This document shows, one piece after another, positions 44,663-54,616 of a stretch of DNA of 64,000 nt (its first letter is position 1; the number at the start of each line of letters is the position of its first letter). The translations under genes were made by a program, and so were the position numbers. Source of the stretch: Collimonas fungivorans Ter331 (GTDB taxonomy: Bacteria; Pseudomonadota; Gammaproteobacteria; Burkholderiales; Burkholderiaceae_D); the NCBI RefSeq assembly GCF_000221045.1, contig NC_015856.1, positions 3,306,542 to 3,370,541 of the forward strand. Reading direction: 5' to 3'. The notes under the pieces were generated by a model. It was given only the letters and a program-made list of their open reading frames with translations, did not search any database and had not been told where the DNA came from.

Positions 44663-45460
44663 TTAAGCCAGCGCCGCCAAACGCGGCAAAGCCGCGCGGG
44701 CGTTGTCGGCTGTCGCCCGCGCCAGTTCGGGTACCGCCATCCCGCGCAGCTCGGCCAGCACGGTGCCGATGCGGGGAACCTGCTGAGGCTGGTTGGTTTC
44801 CGGATGCAGCCAGGCCGGCGACATGTCGGGCGCGTCGGTCTCCAGCACCAGCGCCGCCAGCGGCAGCTGGACCGCCAGCCGGCGGATCTGCAAAGCGCGG
44901 CTAAACGTCATGGCGCCGCCGAAACCGAGCCGGAAACCAAGCCCGATGAAAGCTTCGGCCTGCTGGAAACTGCCGTTGAAAGCATGGGCGATACCGCCCT
45001 GCACCTTGATCCGGCGCAAATGCTTGAGCAGGATGTCTTGCGAGCGGCGCACATGGAGCAGCACCGGCAGGTCGAATTCGCGCGCCAGCTTCAACTGTTC
45101 GACGTAGAAATGCTCCTGCTTTTCGCGGTTGGGCCCGCTATCCATGCCGGGAACAAAAAAATCGAGGCCGATTTCGCCTATCGCCACAAAACGCGGATCG
45201 GCCATTGCCGCGCCGATCGTCGTGCGCAGCGCCAGCAAATCGGCCTCTTCGGCCTGCGGCACGTAGAGCGGATGAATGCCGAGCGCATAAGTGCAATTCG
45301 GCAGTTGCTCGGCCAGCGTTGCGACCGTGGCGAAATTGGCGCGTTCGACCGCAGGGATCACGATCCAGTCGACACCCTGCTGCGCCGCCGCTGCCGCGGC
45401 TTGCGCCTGTTCGCCGCCGAATTCAGCGGCGTCAAGATGGCAGTGGGTGTCTATCCACAT
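44663..45460 (-). CDS. TatD family hydrolase (YcfH/YjjV type)
   Basis: 265-residue metal-dependent hydrolase with a TIM-barrel. Metal ligands are visible in WIDTHCHLDAAEF, IGEIGLDFF, LPVLLHVRRS and IAHAFNGSF, and in the C-terminal LVLETDAPDMSP. Family members act as 3'-5' exonucleases or D-aminoacyl-tRNA deacylases. It is immediately upstream of comEC and is probably co-transcribed; a DNA-processing role would fit the pairing. Confidence 0.93.
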   Translation of the reverse strand: MWIDTHCHLDAAEFGGEQAQAAAAAAQQGVDWIVIPAVERANFATVATLAEQLPNCTYALGIHPLYVPQAEEADLLALRTTIGAAMADPRFVAIGEIGLDFFVPGMDSGPNREKQEHFYVEQLKLAREFDLPVLLHVRRSQDILLKHLRRIKVQGGIAHAFNGSFQQAEAFIGLGFRLGFGGAMTFSRALQIRRLAVQLPLAALVLETDAPDMSPAWLHPETNQPQQVPRIGTVLAELRGMAVPELARATADNARAALPRLAALA

Positions 45461-45609
45461 CGGCGGGTCTTTTCAAAAGGGATTGATAGATTGCCATCCT
45501 AGCATGGGCAAACATTGCCTTGTATAAGCTTGCGGATAAACAATCCCATCGTTCCGGCTCAGAGCCTGATAACATGATGCCAAAAAGTATTTGTTAGAAA
45601 GCAATGTAG

Positions 45610-46599
45610 ATGTCCATACCGTCCACCCCGTTCGACCAGCGTGAATTCCGCAATGCGCTGGGAACCTTCACCACCGGCGTCACCATCATTACCGCCTGCC
45701 AGGCCGACGGCAAGCTGGTCGGCGTTACCGCCAACAGCTTCAATTCGGTCTCGCTCGATCCGCCGCTGGTGTTGTGGAGCTTGTCCAAATCCTCGAACAG
45801 CCTGGCAGCCTTCGAAGCCGCCGAATACTGGGCGGTGCATATCCTGTCGCACGACCAGGACCAGCTGGCCACCCATTTCAGCAAACGCGCGCACGACAAA
45901 TTCGCCGGCCTCGACCTGGAAACCGGCATGGGCGGCGCGCCGCTGCTGGACGGCTGCACCACCCGCATGCAATGCAAGACAGCTTACCGCTACGATGGCG
46001 GCGACCATATCATCATGGTCGGCGAAGTCATGCATTTCGAACATTCCGACATCGCGCCCCTGGTGTACCAGCGCGGCAATTACGCCGTCGCCACCCGCAA
46101 GGAACTGGCCGACGAAGCCGAAGCCCTGATCAAGGCCACCGCCGCCTCCGACAGCTTCGATGAAAACTCGATGAGCTACCTGCTCGGCAGCGCCTATTTC
46201 CATCTGTACGGGAAACTGCGCGAATTCGGCGCTCTGCAAGGCTTGAACGACGCCGAATTCTTCGTGCTCAACACGCTGGCCGCCCGCAACGGCCGCAGCC
46301 TGGCGGAACTGAACCGCCTGTTCGTGTATGCCGGCCATACGCCGCTGATCAATGTGCTGGACGACATGACCGCGCGCGGCCTGCTGCAAGTGGTGGTGGA
46401 CCAGGGCGAGCGCACCGAGCGCGGACTGTTTTACCTGACCGCCATGGGCCAGGCCATGGCGCAGGAAATCGCCAATGCCGGCAAAAAAACCGAACTGGCC
46501 CTGCTGGGCAGCCTGGGCGCGGTCGATACCATCGCCTTGCGCACGCTGTTGCGGCGTTTCATCACGCTCACCGACGACGGCAAGCTGCCGGGCGAATAA
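45610..46599 (+). CDS. flavin reductase fused to MarR-like domain
   Basis: 329-residue two-domain protein. Residues 1-165 are a flavin reductase-like (HpaC/FMN-binding split barrel) domain: FRNALGTFTTGVTIIT, GVTANSFNSVSLDPPLVLWS. Residues 185-329 form a MarR-type winged helix (LNDAEFFVLNTLAARNGRSL, LLQVVVDQGERTERGLFYLT). The same fusion occurs in the C1 reductase of p-hydroxyphenylacetate hydroxylase from Acinetobacter baumannii, where the tail senses the aromatic substrate. The oxygenase partner is not nearby. It precedes a LysR gene by 65 bases. Confidence 0.9.
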   Translation: MSIPSTPFDQREFRNALGTFTTGVTIITACQADGKLVGVTANSFNSVSLDPPLVLWSLSKSSNSLAAFEAAEYWAVHILSHDQDQLATHFSKRAHDKFAGLDLETGMGGAPLLDGCTTRMQCKTAYRYDGGDHIIMVGEVMHFEHSDIAPLVYQRGNYAVATRKELADEAEALIKATAASDSFDENSMSYLLGSAYFHLYGKLREFGALQGLNDAEFFVLNTLAARNGRSLAELNRLFVYAGHTPLINVLDDMTARGLLQVVVDQGERTERGLFYLTAMGQAMAQEIANAGKKTELALLGSLGAVDTIALRTLLRRFITLTDDGKLPGE

Positions 46600-46664
46600 G
46601 CCGCTGGCATGACAACGGCAATGCGTTACACTGGAATTTCACTGATGGATTGCCGACGGCACCG

Positions 46665-47615
46665 ATGAACATCCGCTTCCTCGAAACCTTCGTCTGGCTG
46701 GCGAAGTTGAAAAACTTCCGGCTGACGGCGGAAAAACTGCACACCACCCAGGCCGCGGTATCGAGCCGCATCGCCACGCTGGAGCAGGATTTCGGCGTGC
46801 GCCTGTTCGACCGCGGCGCGCGCGAAGTGGCGCTGACCACCGACGGCAGCAAGGCGCTGGTGTATGCCGAACGCATCGTCAAGCTGATGCGCGAAATGAA
46901 AGAGGACATGTCGGCGCGCGACAACTATTCCGGCGTACTGCGGATAGGCGTGATCGAATCGATCGTGCACAGCTGGTTCCCGGACCTGATCGGCCGCATC
47001 CATAAGCTGTTTCCGCAGCTGGAAATCGAAATCGCCAGCGACACCACCATCCATCTGCGCGAACAGTTCAGCAAGGGCGACCTCGACCTGGTGCTGCAGG
47101 CGGAACCGGTGATCGCACCGAACATTCGCAATCTCAAGCTGTGCGAACTGCCGATGCGCTGGGTCGGCAGCAGCAAGCTGGAAATCGGCAGCGAAACCCT
47201 GAGCCTGTCGGACCTGGCGGCCTTCCCGCTGGTCAGCTTCGCCCGTAATTCCGGCCCGCACACCATCATCGAGCAACTGTTTTCCAACAGCGAGCGCGGT
47301 TCGCTGCATATCAACTGCATCACCTCGGTGGCGACCATGATACGGCTGGTCAGCGACGGTTTCGGCGTCGCCGTGGTGCCGCCGGCGATCATCCAGCGCG
47401 AGCTCAACGATGGCAGCCTGCAGCTGCTGCGCGTGGATGCCGATTTCCCGGCCCTGCTGCTGATGGCCTCATTTCGCAACGATCCGGAAAATGCCTTGAC
47501 CGAGACTATCGCCAGCATCGCCCAGCAAACCGCTTCCGAATTCGCACTGAATTGGGGCCCGGAAATCGCCCGCTTGCCTGCTGAGCCGCTGGAACTGCCC
47601 TTTCCGCCGGCCTGA
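46665..47615 (+). CDS. LysR family transcriptional regulator
   Basis: 316-residue LysR regulator starting MNIRFLETFVWLAKLKNFRL with helix-turn-helix TTQAAVSSRIATLEQDFGVR. The effector domain runs from about residue 90 and shows GVLRIGVIESIVHSWFPDLI. ATG 46665 gives the family N-terminus (frame open from 46650). It lies within the flavin reductase-MFS-DUF2848-amidase cluster and probably controls it, although all its neighbours are on the same strand. Confidence 0.9.
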   Translation: MNIRFLETFVWLAKLKNFRLTAEKLHTTQAAVSSRIATLEQDFGVRLFDRGAREVALTTDGSKALVYAERIVKLMREMKEDMSARDNYSGVLRIGVIESIVHSWFPDLIGRIHKLFPQLEIEIASDTTIHLREQFSKGDLDLVLQAEPVIAPNIRNLKLCELPMRWVGSSKLEIGSETLSLSDLAAFPLVSFARNSGPHTIIEQLFSNSERGSLHINCITSVATMIRLVSDGFGVAVVPPAIIQRELNDGSLQLLRVDADFPALLLMASFRNDPENALTETIASIAQQTASEFALNWGPEIARLPAEPLELPFPPA

Positions 47616-47843
47616 CCGCAACCGGCACCATTTGCGCGCACAGCCCTTCCAGACGCCCCACTTTTGCTCATAAGATTTTTCAATCAATCGCGCTGACAAT
47701 TTCTTGTTGGACAGCCGCCAGCCGGGTACGCATACTCGATTCATCCGGCGGCCAGTTCTGGCTGCCGGTGACGGACGCCATAGAAGCGCCGCGCCATCCT
47801 TCGCCAGCCATGGCGGAGCAAATCCATTTCCGGGTGACATCAC

Positions 47844-49130
47844 ATGAGCAATAACCTCAACATAGCGCCGGACGCGCTGGAAGCGACCTACAAGAAAATC
47901 GCCTGGCGGCTGATCCCCTTCCTGGTATTCCTGTTCGTGCTGGCCTGGATCGACCGGGTCAACGTCGGTTTCGCCAAGCTGCAAATGTTGCAAGACTTGC
48001 AGTTCAGCGAAGCGGTCTACGGTCTCGGCGCCGGCATCTTTTTTATCGGCTATTTCTTGTTCGAAGTCCCCAGCAACCTGCTGCTGGAAAAAATCGGCGC
48101 CCGCAAGACCCTGGCCCGCATCACTATCCTGTGGGGGTTGACCTCGATGGCGATGGTGTATGTCAAGACACCGGCCACTTTCTATCTGATCCGTTTTTTC
48201 CTGGGCGTGTTCGAAGCTGGCTTCTTCCCCGGCGTGGTGCTGTACCTGACTTACTGGTTCCCGGCCGCCAAGCGGGCCCGCGTCAACGGCTTGTTCATGA
48301 CCTCGTTTGCGATCGCCGGCGTGGTGGGCGGGCCGATCGCCGGTTTCATCATGAGCCGCATGGATGGCGTCGGCCATTACGCCAACTGGCAATGGCTGTT
48401 CCTGCTGGAAGGCATCCCGTCGGTGCTGGCCGGCATCGCGGTGCTGCTGTACCTGCCGGAAAAACCGGCCAATGCAAAATGGCTGAGCCTGCCTGAACAG
48501 CAGGCTGTAGGCAAGGCGCTGGCGGCGGAAAACCACGACCACAAACATGCTTCCTTGCGCGACGCCTGCCGCAATTACCGGGTCTGGATCTGCGCCGCGG
48601 TGTATTTTTGCGTGGTCAGCGGCAACGCCACGATCGCCTTCTGGTCGCCGTCCATCATCAAGGAAATCGGCGTGGCCGGCAACCTGCAGATCGGCCTGAT
48701 TTCGGCAGTGCCTTTCCTGGCGGGCACCATCGCCATGATCTGGAACGGCATCCACTCGGACCGCAGCGGCGAGCGGCGCCTGCATTGCGCCTTGGCGACG
48801 CTGGTAGCCAGCATCGGCCTGATACTGACCGGTTTCTTCATCGGCAATGCAGTGCTGGCGCTCTGTGCACTGACCCTGGCCGCGATCGGGATCCTGGCTG
48901 CATTCCCGGTGTTCTGGTCGATTCCTGCCGCATTCCTGACCGGCACCGCAGCCGCCGGCGGCATTGCACTGATCAATTCGATCGGCAACCTGGCCGGTTT
49001 CGCCGCGCCTTACCTGATCGGCTCCCTGAAAACCACGACCGGCAGCGTCGCTTCCGGTTTGTACTTCGTCGCCGCGCTGGAATTCTGCGCGACGATCCTG
49101 GTCTTGCTGTTCATCAAAAAAGGTCGCTAA
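47844..49130 (+). CDS. MFS transporter, ACS family
   Basis: 428-residue permease with about 12 hydrophobic segments. N-terminal AWRLIPFLVFLFVLAWIDRV and NVGFAKLQM are typical of the anion:cation symporter family (phthalate, tartrate, galactonate uptake), as is the central LTYWFPAAKRARVNGLFM loop. It imports an organic acid. It is followed 67 bases later by DUF2848 and the amidase, so the carboxylated or amidated substrate may feed them. Confidence 0.93.
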   Translation: MSNNLNIAPDALEATYKKIAWRLIPFLVFLFVLAWIDRVNVGFAKLQMLQDLQFSEAVYGLGAGIFFIGYFLFEVPSNLLLEKIGARKTLARITILWGLTSMAMVYVKTPATFYLIRFFLGVFEAGFFPGVVLYLTYWFPAAKRARVNGLFMTSFAIAGVVGGPIAGFIMSRMDGVGHYANWQWLFLLEGIPSVLAGIAVLLYLPEKPANAKWLSLPEQQAVGKALAAENHDHKHASLRDACRNYRVWICAAVYFCVVSGNATIAFWSPSIIKEIGVAGNLQIGLISAVPFLAGTIAMIWNGIHSDRSGERRLHCALATLVASIGLILTGFFIGNAVLALCALTLAAIGILAAFPVFWSIPAAFLTGTAAAGGIALINSIGNLAGFAAPYLIGSLKTTTGSVASGLYFVAALEFCATILVLLFIKKGR

Positions 49131-49197
49131 TCCCTAACTCTCCATTCACCGGCGCCGGCGGTTTCCGCCGGCTGCCTTCTTTAAAACCGGAACCATC

Positions 49198-49884
49198 ATG
49201 CACATTTCCTTTCAGGTCGACAGCGAGCAAGGCTCGTCTCGGCTCGACGCCGACATCCATACCCTGATCGTGGCCGGCTGGGCCGGGCGCGACCATGCCG
49301 CCATCGAACACCATATCGAAGAACTGGCGGCGCTCGGCATCTCGCGCCCCAGCGCCGTGCCGCTGTATTACCGCATCGCCAGCAATCAGCTGACCCAGGC
49401 CGGACAGGTGCAGGTGGTCGGCCCCGATTCATCGGGCGAAGTGGAAACCTTTGTATTCGCCGCCGGCGGCGAGCTGTATGTCAGCATCGCTTCCGACCAT
49501 ACCGACCGCAAGCTGGAAGCGCACAGCGTGGCGCTGTCGAAACAGGCATGCGTCAAGCCGGTCGCGACCGGCGCCTGGCGCCTGGCCGAGGTCGCCGAGT
49601 ATTGGGATGAACTGGTGATCCGTTCCTACATCGAGGAAAACGGCGAGACGGTGCTCTACCAGGAAGGTCCGCTGGCCTCGCTGCGCACGCCGCAGGACCT
49701 GATCGCGGGCTATACCAATGGCGCCGCCATGCTGCCGGCAGGCAGCGGCATGACCTGCGGCACCGTCGCCGCGATCGGCGGCATCCGTCCGGCGCAGTCA
49801 TTTACAATGGAACTGTTCGATCCGCGCCGGCAACGCATTTTGCGTCATAGCTACCAGGTTGAGGTTCTGCCTGAAATAGCTTGA
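49198..49884 (+). CDS. DUF2848 family protein
   Basis: 228-residue protein recognised as DUF2848 by its start and core: GWAGRDHAAIEHHIEELAAL, then the RPSAVPLYYRIASNQLTQ region and the end GMTCGTVAAIGG. The family is distantly FAH-like and has no assigned reaction that I can name. It is often found beside amidases and ACS-type permeases, as here. It ends 32 bases before the amidase ATG. Confidence 0.8.
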   Translation: MHISFQVDSEQGSSRLDADIHTLIVAGWAGRDHAAIEHHIEELAALGISRPSAVPLYYRIASNQLTQAGQVQVVGPDSSGEVETFVFAAGGELYVSIASDHTDRKLEAHSVALSKQACVKPVATGAWRLAEVAEYWDELVIRSYIEENGETVLYQEGPLASLRTPQDLIAGYTNGAAMLPAGSGMTCGTVAAIGGIRPAQSFTMELFDPRRQRILRHSYQVEVLPEIA

Positions 49885-49916
49885 ATATCGGATTCCACAC
49901 CATTTCACGAGGCCGC

Positions 49917-51274
49917 ATGACTACCACGCCACCTACCCTGCAATCCCTGGCCACGGCGCTAAGCCGGAATACCGTCAGCTCGGCCGCCCTCACCGAAGCC
50001 GCGCTGCAACGCGCGCTCGATCCGTCCGGCGAAGGCGGCCGGGTATTTACTGAGCTGTATGCCGCTCAGGCACGGGCGGCGGCGCAAGCTTCCGACCTGC
50101 TGCGCGCCAGTGGCCAGGCGCGTTCGCCGATAGATGGCTTGCCGATTTCAGTCAAAGACCTGTTCGACGTCGCCGGCAGCACCACTCTGGCCGGTTCGGT
50201 GGCGCTGCGCGACGCCGCGCCGGCCAGCGTCAGCTCGCTGGCGGTGCAGCGCCTGGTGGCGGCCGGCGCGGTCATCGTCGGCCGCACCAACATGACCGAA
50301 TTCGCCTATTCGGGCCTCGGCATCAATCCGCACTACGGCACCCCGCGCAATCCCTGGGACAGAAGCACCGGCCGCATACCGGGCGGCTCCTCGTCCGGCG
50401 CCGCGGTTTCGGTCAGCGACGCCATGGCGGCCGCCGCCATCGGTTCCGACACTGGCGGCTCGGTGCGCATCCCGGCCGCGCTATGCGGACTGACCGGTTT
50501 CAAGCCGACTGCGCGCCGGGTCTCGTTGCAAGGTGTATTGCCGCTGTCGACGCAACTGGATTCGATTGGTCCAATCGCCAACAGCGTCGCCTGTTGCGCC
50601 ACCCTCGATGCGATACTGGCCGGTGAACCGGTAGTGCCGCTGCAGCCGTATTCGCTGTGTGGCCTGCGCCTGGCGTTGCCGACCACGCTGGTGCTGGACG
50701 GCATGGACCACCATGTCGCAGCAGCATTTGCCGGTGCCCGCCAGCGGCTGCAGGCGGCAGGAGCGCTGATCGAGGAAATCGAGGTACCCGAATTTGCGGC
50801 GCTGGGGGCAATCAACGCCAAAGGCGGGTTTACCGGCGCCGAGGCCTATGCCTGGCATCGCGCGCTGATCGCAGAGCGCACCGCTGCTACGATCCGCGCG
50901 TGATTTCACGCATCTTGCGCGGCAAGGAAATCAGCGCAGCCGACCTGATTGACCTGTTCGCGGCGCGCAAGCAGTGGATCGCGGCGGTCGAACGCAGGAT
51001 CGCGGGCTACGATGCGCTGCTGCTGCCGACCGTGCCTGTCGTCGCGCCGCTGATTACCGAACTGGAAGCCAGCGATGAAGCGTATTTCGCCGCCAACGGC
51101 CTGATCTTGCGCAATCCGTCGGTGATCAACTTTCTCGACGGCTGCGCGCTCTCCTTGCCTTGCCATGCCGCCGGCACTGCGCCGGTCGGACTGATGCTGG
51201 CCGGCGCCGGCGGCAATGACCGCAAGATCCTGGAAATCGGGCTGGCAGTGGAAGCTGCGCTGGCAGCTGCCTGA
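49917..51274 (+). pseudogene. amidase, frameshifted
   Basis: Amidase-signature hydrolase (glutamyl-tRNA amidotransferase A / AtzF type) split by a frameshift. The first part, from ATG 49917 to TGA 50903, contains the catalytic Lys (PISVKDLFDVAG), the cis-Ser in GRIPGGSSSGAAV and the nucleophile Ser in GSDTGGSVRIPAALCG. After EAYAWHRALIAER the frame is lost near 50882-50892. Continuing one base out gives YDPRVISRILRGKE and a normal C-terminus to 51274. The span of 1358 bases is one short of whole codons, so a single base is missing. It may be a true pseudogene or a sequencing error. Confidence 0.85.
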
Positions 51275-51287
51275 TCCGGGCCGCAGA

Positions 51288-51326
51288 CAAAAAACCGGAC
51301 CAATCTGATTGATCCGGTTTTTTTAT
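51288..51326. terminator. bidirectional terminator after amidase
   Basis: AACCGGA and TCCGGTT pair over 7 bases, with an inner CAAT/ATTG pairing. The hairpin is flanked by an A-rich left side and T7 on the right. It lies between the converging amidase and DUF1223 genes. Confidence 0.88.
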
Positions 51327-51343
51327 TTACATATGATTTCGCG

Positions 51344-52156
51344 TCAGTGATCGACCGCCAGCCTGGCCACCTGCAATACCTCCCCGCTGCTGGCATTCTG
51401 CACAAAAGCGACGATGCCAAAACGGTCGGCGCGAACGTCAATGCCTATGCTGTCGAGCGCGATTTTTTCATTGATCTGGACCATGCCATCCTTCAGCGCA
51501 AACGGGCCCAGCCAGCGCCGCACGACATAGTCGTGGTGCAGCGTCACGCCACCGTTCTCGCCGGCCGCCACCTTGGATACCAGCTGGTTTTCGTAGAGCG
51601 CGATGTAAGCGTCATGGCTATCTTTGGAAGGCTGGCGCAGCTTGACCTTGGCCGACAAATCGAAATTGCGCGGCGCCGTGCCAGACAGCTTGATGGCGAT
51701 GTCGGCCGGCGACGGCTGCTCCGCGATTTTAGCGGCTGCGGCGTCAAACGCCTTGTTGGCGCTCCATTGCCTCAGCTCGCGGCCGCCGACGAAAATTTCC
51801 GGCGTGTACACCACGCGGCTGTTGGTGAATGCCGCCAGTTCCTGCTGCCGCACGGTGAAGCGATGGTCGCCGAACCTGTCCTTCCAGCCCAGGCTGTCCC
51901 AATAATCGACATGCAGGGCCAGCGGTACGATGCGCTCCGCTCCGGCCTGGCTTGTCCTGGCTTGCGCACCCAGCCTGGACAACCACTGGTCGGCCGGTGG
52001 GCAGCTGTTGCAGCCTTCGCTCGAATACAGCTCGACCAGCGCCACCCGATTGGCCGGACTTTGCGCGCTGTAGTCCTGCGCCTGGGCAGCCGATGCAAGC
52101 CCGACCCCAAGCATCGTCAACACAAGCTGTTTTGAAACATTGATAAGGATCCGCAC
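51344..52156 (-). CDS. DUF1223 secreted thioredoxin-fold protein
   Basis: 270-residue exported protein. A signal peptide (LTMLGVGLASAAQAQ) leads to VALVELYSSEGCNSCPPADQ, the DUF1223 hallmark with a CxxC in a thioredoxin-like fold, and HVDYWDSLGWKDRFGD. The function of the family is not established; a periplasmic redox role is a guess. I chose the GTG at 52156 because AGGAG lies 6 bases before it; an ATG 21 bases upstream at 52177 has no ribosome site. The gene overlaps nothing and lies 95 bases after the pteridine reductase-like gene. Confidence 0.88.
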   Translation of the reverse strand: MRILINVSKQLVLTMLGVGLASAAQAQDYSAQSPANRVALVELYSSEGCNSCPPADQWLSRLGAQARTSQAGAERIVPLALHVDYWDSLGWKDRFGDHRFTVRQQELAAFTNSRVVYTPEIFVGGRELRQWSANKAFDAAAAKIAEQPSPADIAIKLSGTAPRNFDLSAKVKLRQPSKDSHDAYIALYENQLVSKVAAGENGGVTLHHDYVVRRWLGPFALKDGMVQINEKIALDSIGIDVRADRFGIVAFVQNASSGEVLQVARLAVDH

Positions 52157-52251
52157 CTGACTCTCCTGGCTGTTCATCTGTAGCTTGGTCGCGCTGCGCG
52201 TCAGTTCCTTACAGACCAGCTTCAATTCAAGCCTGGACCTTGCCAGCTCTC

Positions 52252-53094
52252 CTATGGCGCCCGATACAAATTGATCACGTCGCGCTCGACCCGCACCAGG
52301 TTTTGCCCCGCATCCACCACAAACTCGGCGCCGTTGAAAGACGGCCTGGTCAGCAACAGGATGGCGTCGGCGATTTCTGTAACCGGCGCGATATATCCGA
52401 GCGGCGTCGAGCGGGCCGAAGAATATTCGAAATCGGCCTGGCTCTGGTCGCCGCTGGTCGTCATCAGGCCGGGATACAGGGCATTGACGCGCAGCACCGG
52501 CGCCGCCGACATCGCCAGCATCGCGGTCAGGTTGCCCAGGGCCGCTTTGGCCACGGTGTAGCTGAAATCCTCGGGATGGAAATTGGCGTGCACCTTCTGG
52601 TCGACAACATTGATCACCACGCCCTGCTGGGCGCGCTGCCTGGCTTGCCGGTGAAACGCCTGGGTCAGCAGCAGCGGCGCGCGGCAGTTCACCTGCCATG
52701 AACGCTCCAAATCCGGCAAGGCAAAATCGGCCAGCGTATCCGGAAAAAAAATCGCGGCGCAGTTGACCAGCACATCGAGCCGGCCGAACCTGGCGTAGAC
52801 CGCTTCTATCATTGCCGTCAGCTGCTCCGCCGCTTGCAGGTCGGCATGCAGGGCGACCGCGCTGCCGCCGCCGGCTTCGATGGCTCGCACCGTATCCAGC
52901 GCTTCTTGCTGCGAACTGCCGTAGTGCACCGCCACCGCATAACCGGCTTGCGCGAACCGCTCGGCGATCACGCGCCCGACGCGCTTGGCGGCGCCGGTGA
53001 TCAGCACGGCGGGCGCTGCATGGTCCGGCTGGCGCTGCTGGTTGAGCTGCTGGTCGAGCTGCTGGTTGAGCTGCTTATTGGCGTGCTTGTTCAA
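52252..53094 (-). CDS. pteridine reductase-like SDR
   Basis: 280-residue short-chain dehydrogenase with the pteridine reductase / FolM style [19 protein letters not shown] (instead of TGxxxGIG), HYGSSQQEA and [12 protein letters not shown], and catalytic YTVAK. Probable role: NADPH reduction of dihydropterins. The N-terminus adds about 25 residues with [12 protein letters not shown], encoded by a 12-base tandem repeat. The start is a TTG overlapping the TGA of the upstream PCD gene (TTGA), so translation is likely coupled; the next in-frame start is a GTG at codon 30. The pairing with PCD supports pterin metabolism. Confidence 0.83.
   Translation of the reverse strand: MNKHANKQLNQQLDQQLNQQRQPDHAAPAVLITGAAKRVGRVIAERFAQAGYAVAVHYGSSQQEALDTVRAIEAGGGSAVALHADLQAAEQLTAMIEAVYARFGRLDVLVNCAAIFFPDTLADFALPDLERSWQVNCRAPLLLTQAFHRQARQRAQQGVVINVVDQKVHANFHPEDFSYTVAKAALGNLTAMLAMSAAPVLRVNALYPGLMTTSGDQSQADFEYSSARSTPLGYIAPVTEIADAILLLTRPSFNGAEFVVDAGQNLVRVERDVINLYRAP
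53035..53076 (-). repeat. 12-bp in-frame tandem repeat
   Basis: Three and a half copies of CTGCTGGTYGAG encode LNQQ, LDQQ and LNQQ in the N-terminal tail of the pteridine reductase-like gene. Length changes would keep the frame and only alter the tail. Confidence 0.85.
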
Positions 53095-53393
53095 TTTTTG
53101 ACGGCAGCGCCGGCGTGACGGTCCATGAATTGCGCCAGGCGCACGTCGAGATCGGTAACGCCGTTGGCGTCATGGGTCGTCAGCAATACGGCTACGCGGT
53201 TATAGACGTTGGACCACTCCGGATGGTGGTCCATTTTTTCCGCCAGCAAAGCCGCCTGGGTCATGAAGCCGAAAGCCGCGTTGAAGTCGGCGAACAGGAA
53301 AGTCTTTTGAATCGCATCGCGGCCATCGACTGCGGCCCAGCCGTTCAGGCCCTGGATTGCGGCTGCAGCGCCGATATGGGTGGAGCTTGGCAT
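53091..53393 (-). CDS. phhB: pterin-4a-carbinolamine dehydratase
   Basis: 100-residue PCD/DCoH enzyme that dehydrates pterin-4a-carbinolamine after aromatic amino-acid hydroxylation. The active-site histidine motif is seen in [17 protein letters not shown], followed by [20 protein letters not shown] 53393 gives the standard length; the frame opens 43 codons earlier without family similarity. It is translationally coupled to the pteridine reductase-like gene. No phenylalanine hydroxylase lies in the window. Confidence 0.93.
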   Translation of the reverse strand: MPSSTHIGAAAAIQGLNGWAAVDGRDAIQKTFLFADFNAAFGFMTQAALLAEKMDHHPEWSNVYNRVAVLLTTHDANGVTDLDVRLAQFMDRHAGAAVKN

Positions 53394-53472
53394 TGAAGTA
53401 TCCGTTCGTGAAAACTTCAATTCTATAACCGGAAGCAGCCGAATGCTTAAAAGATGCGCGACCCAGGGCTGT

Positions 53473-54471
53473 TCAATCGGGTTTCGGCAGTTTTCGGTTA
53501 AAAAAGTCGACAATTTCGGCATTTAATTGCGCGTGCTCCGCAACCCGGTCCACTCCCGGGGCGTCTACGCACAGGTACGGCGTCCTGGCCTTCATGACAG
53601 CGCTGCAAGGCGCGATAAATACGTAGTGACCGCCGGCAAGCTCGCCATGCTCGACGCTGGCCGGCAGCAGGCTCAGGAGATGGTCGGTGTTCCATTGATT
53701 GCGCAAGACCTGGTCGTCGCTGGCTTTATAGATGCGCAACGGAATCGTCACGTCGCTCACGCTTTTGGCATCGAACATGACGCTGAACGGCGCCATGGCC
53801 ACCGCGGCGCGCACCCGCTTATCGGTCGGCACGCTCCAGCCGGGACGGGTAATCCGGAGTTTCGCATGGTCGCCGTCTGGACACACTTCATGGTCGTCGG
53901 CGTGCGCCGCGCAATAAGCGCTGTATAAAGCGGGGTCCGGTTTGGCGCCGGCCATCACCATGGTGGTATAGGCGCCGGCGGAGAAGCCGGCCATGCCGAT
54001 GCGCCTGGCGTCGATCGCGGCGCCGATCCGCTGGTCAGCCAGGACCGCATCCAGCGTCGCTGCTGCCTGCCACGGACGGCCGATAATCTGCACGTCGCTG
54101 AACCTGCCCTCGGGCTGGTCATAGCTGTCGCCAAGATGGCGCGGCGCCGCCACTATATAGCCATGTCCGGCCAAGGCTTCCGCCAGGTCGCTATGGCCGA
54201 ATTCGCTGCCGCCGCTGCCGTGCGACAGGATGATCAGCGGATGCGGCCCGGCGGCGATGGCGGCGCCGCGCGTGGCGTGGATGGTATAGGGGCCGGCCTG
54301 CCATTCGACCTGCGGTTCGGCGGTCGGATACCAGACCGCCACCGGCACCGCATACTCGCCGCTGGTGGTGAGGCTGAGGAAGCCGATATTCGTCTGCCCG
54401 CCAGAGGCTAAGGCCGGCGCCGCGAACACGCTGCAAATCAGGGTCAATATCACCGCGGACAGAAAACGCAT
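53473..54471 (-). CDS. secreted dienelactone-hydrolase-like alpha/beta hydrolase
   Basis: 332-residue exported hydrolase. Signal peptide [20 protein letters not shown]. The oxyanion loop is [15 protein letters not shown], the nucleophile elbow is [13 protein letters not shown], and the catalytic His is likely in [14 protein letters not shown]. Resembles predicted dienelactone hydrolases and PAF-acetylhydrolase-like esterases. It ends 79 bases before the PCD start on the same strand; no clear functional link. Confidence 0.85.
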   Translation of the reverse strand: MRFLSAVILTLICSVFAAPALASGGQTNIGFLSLTTSGEYAVPVAVWYPTAEPQVEWQAGPYTIHATRGAAIAAGPHPLIILSHGSGGSEFGHSDLAEALAGHGYIVAAPRHLGDSYDQPEGRFSDVQIIGRPWQAAATLDAVLADQRIGAAIDARRIGMAGFSAGAYTTMVMAGAKPDPALYSAYCAAHADDHEVCPDGDHAKLRITRPGWSVPTDKRVRAAVAMAPFSVMFDAKSVSDVTIPLRIYKASDDQVLRNQWNTDHLLSLLPASVEHGELAGGHYVFIAPCSAVMKARTPYLCVDAPGVDRVAEHAQLNAEIVDFFNRKLPKPD

Positions 54472-54616
54472 GTCATCTCCAGGTTAAACGAAAGATCCGG
54501 ACCGGATGCTGCAATCCGGCATAGCGGCAATTGTATGGCGTGGCCGCATTACGCAACTGACCAGGATTGCTGATTTGCTTGGCATAATGGGGGTCCGTGA
54601 AACTTCTTCGGACACC

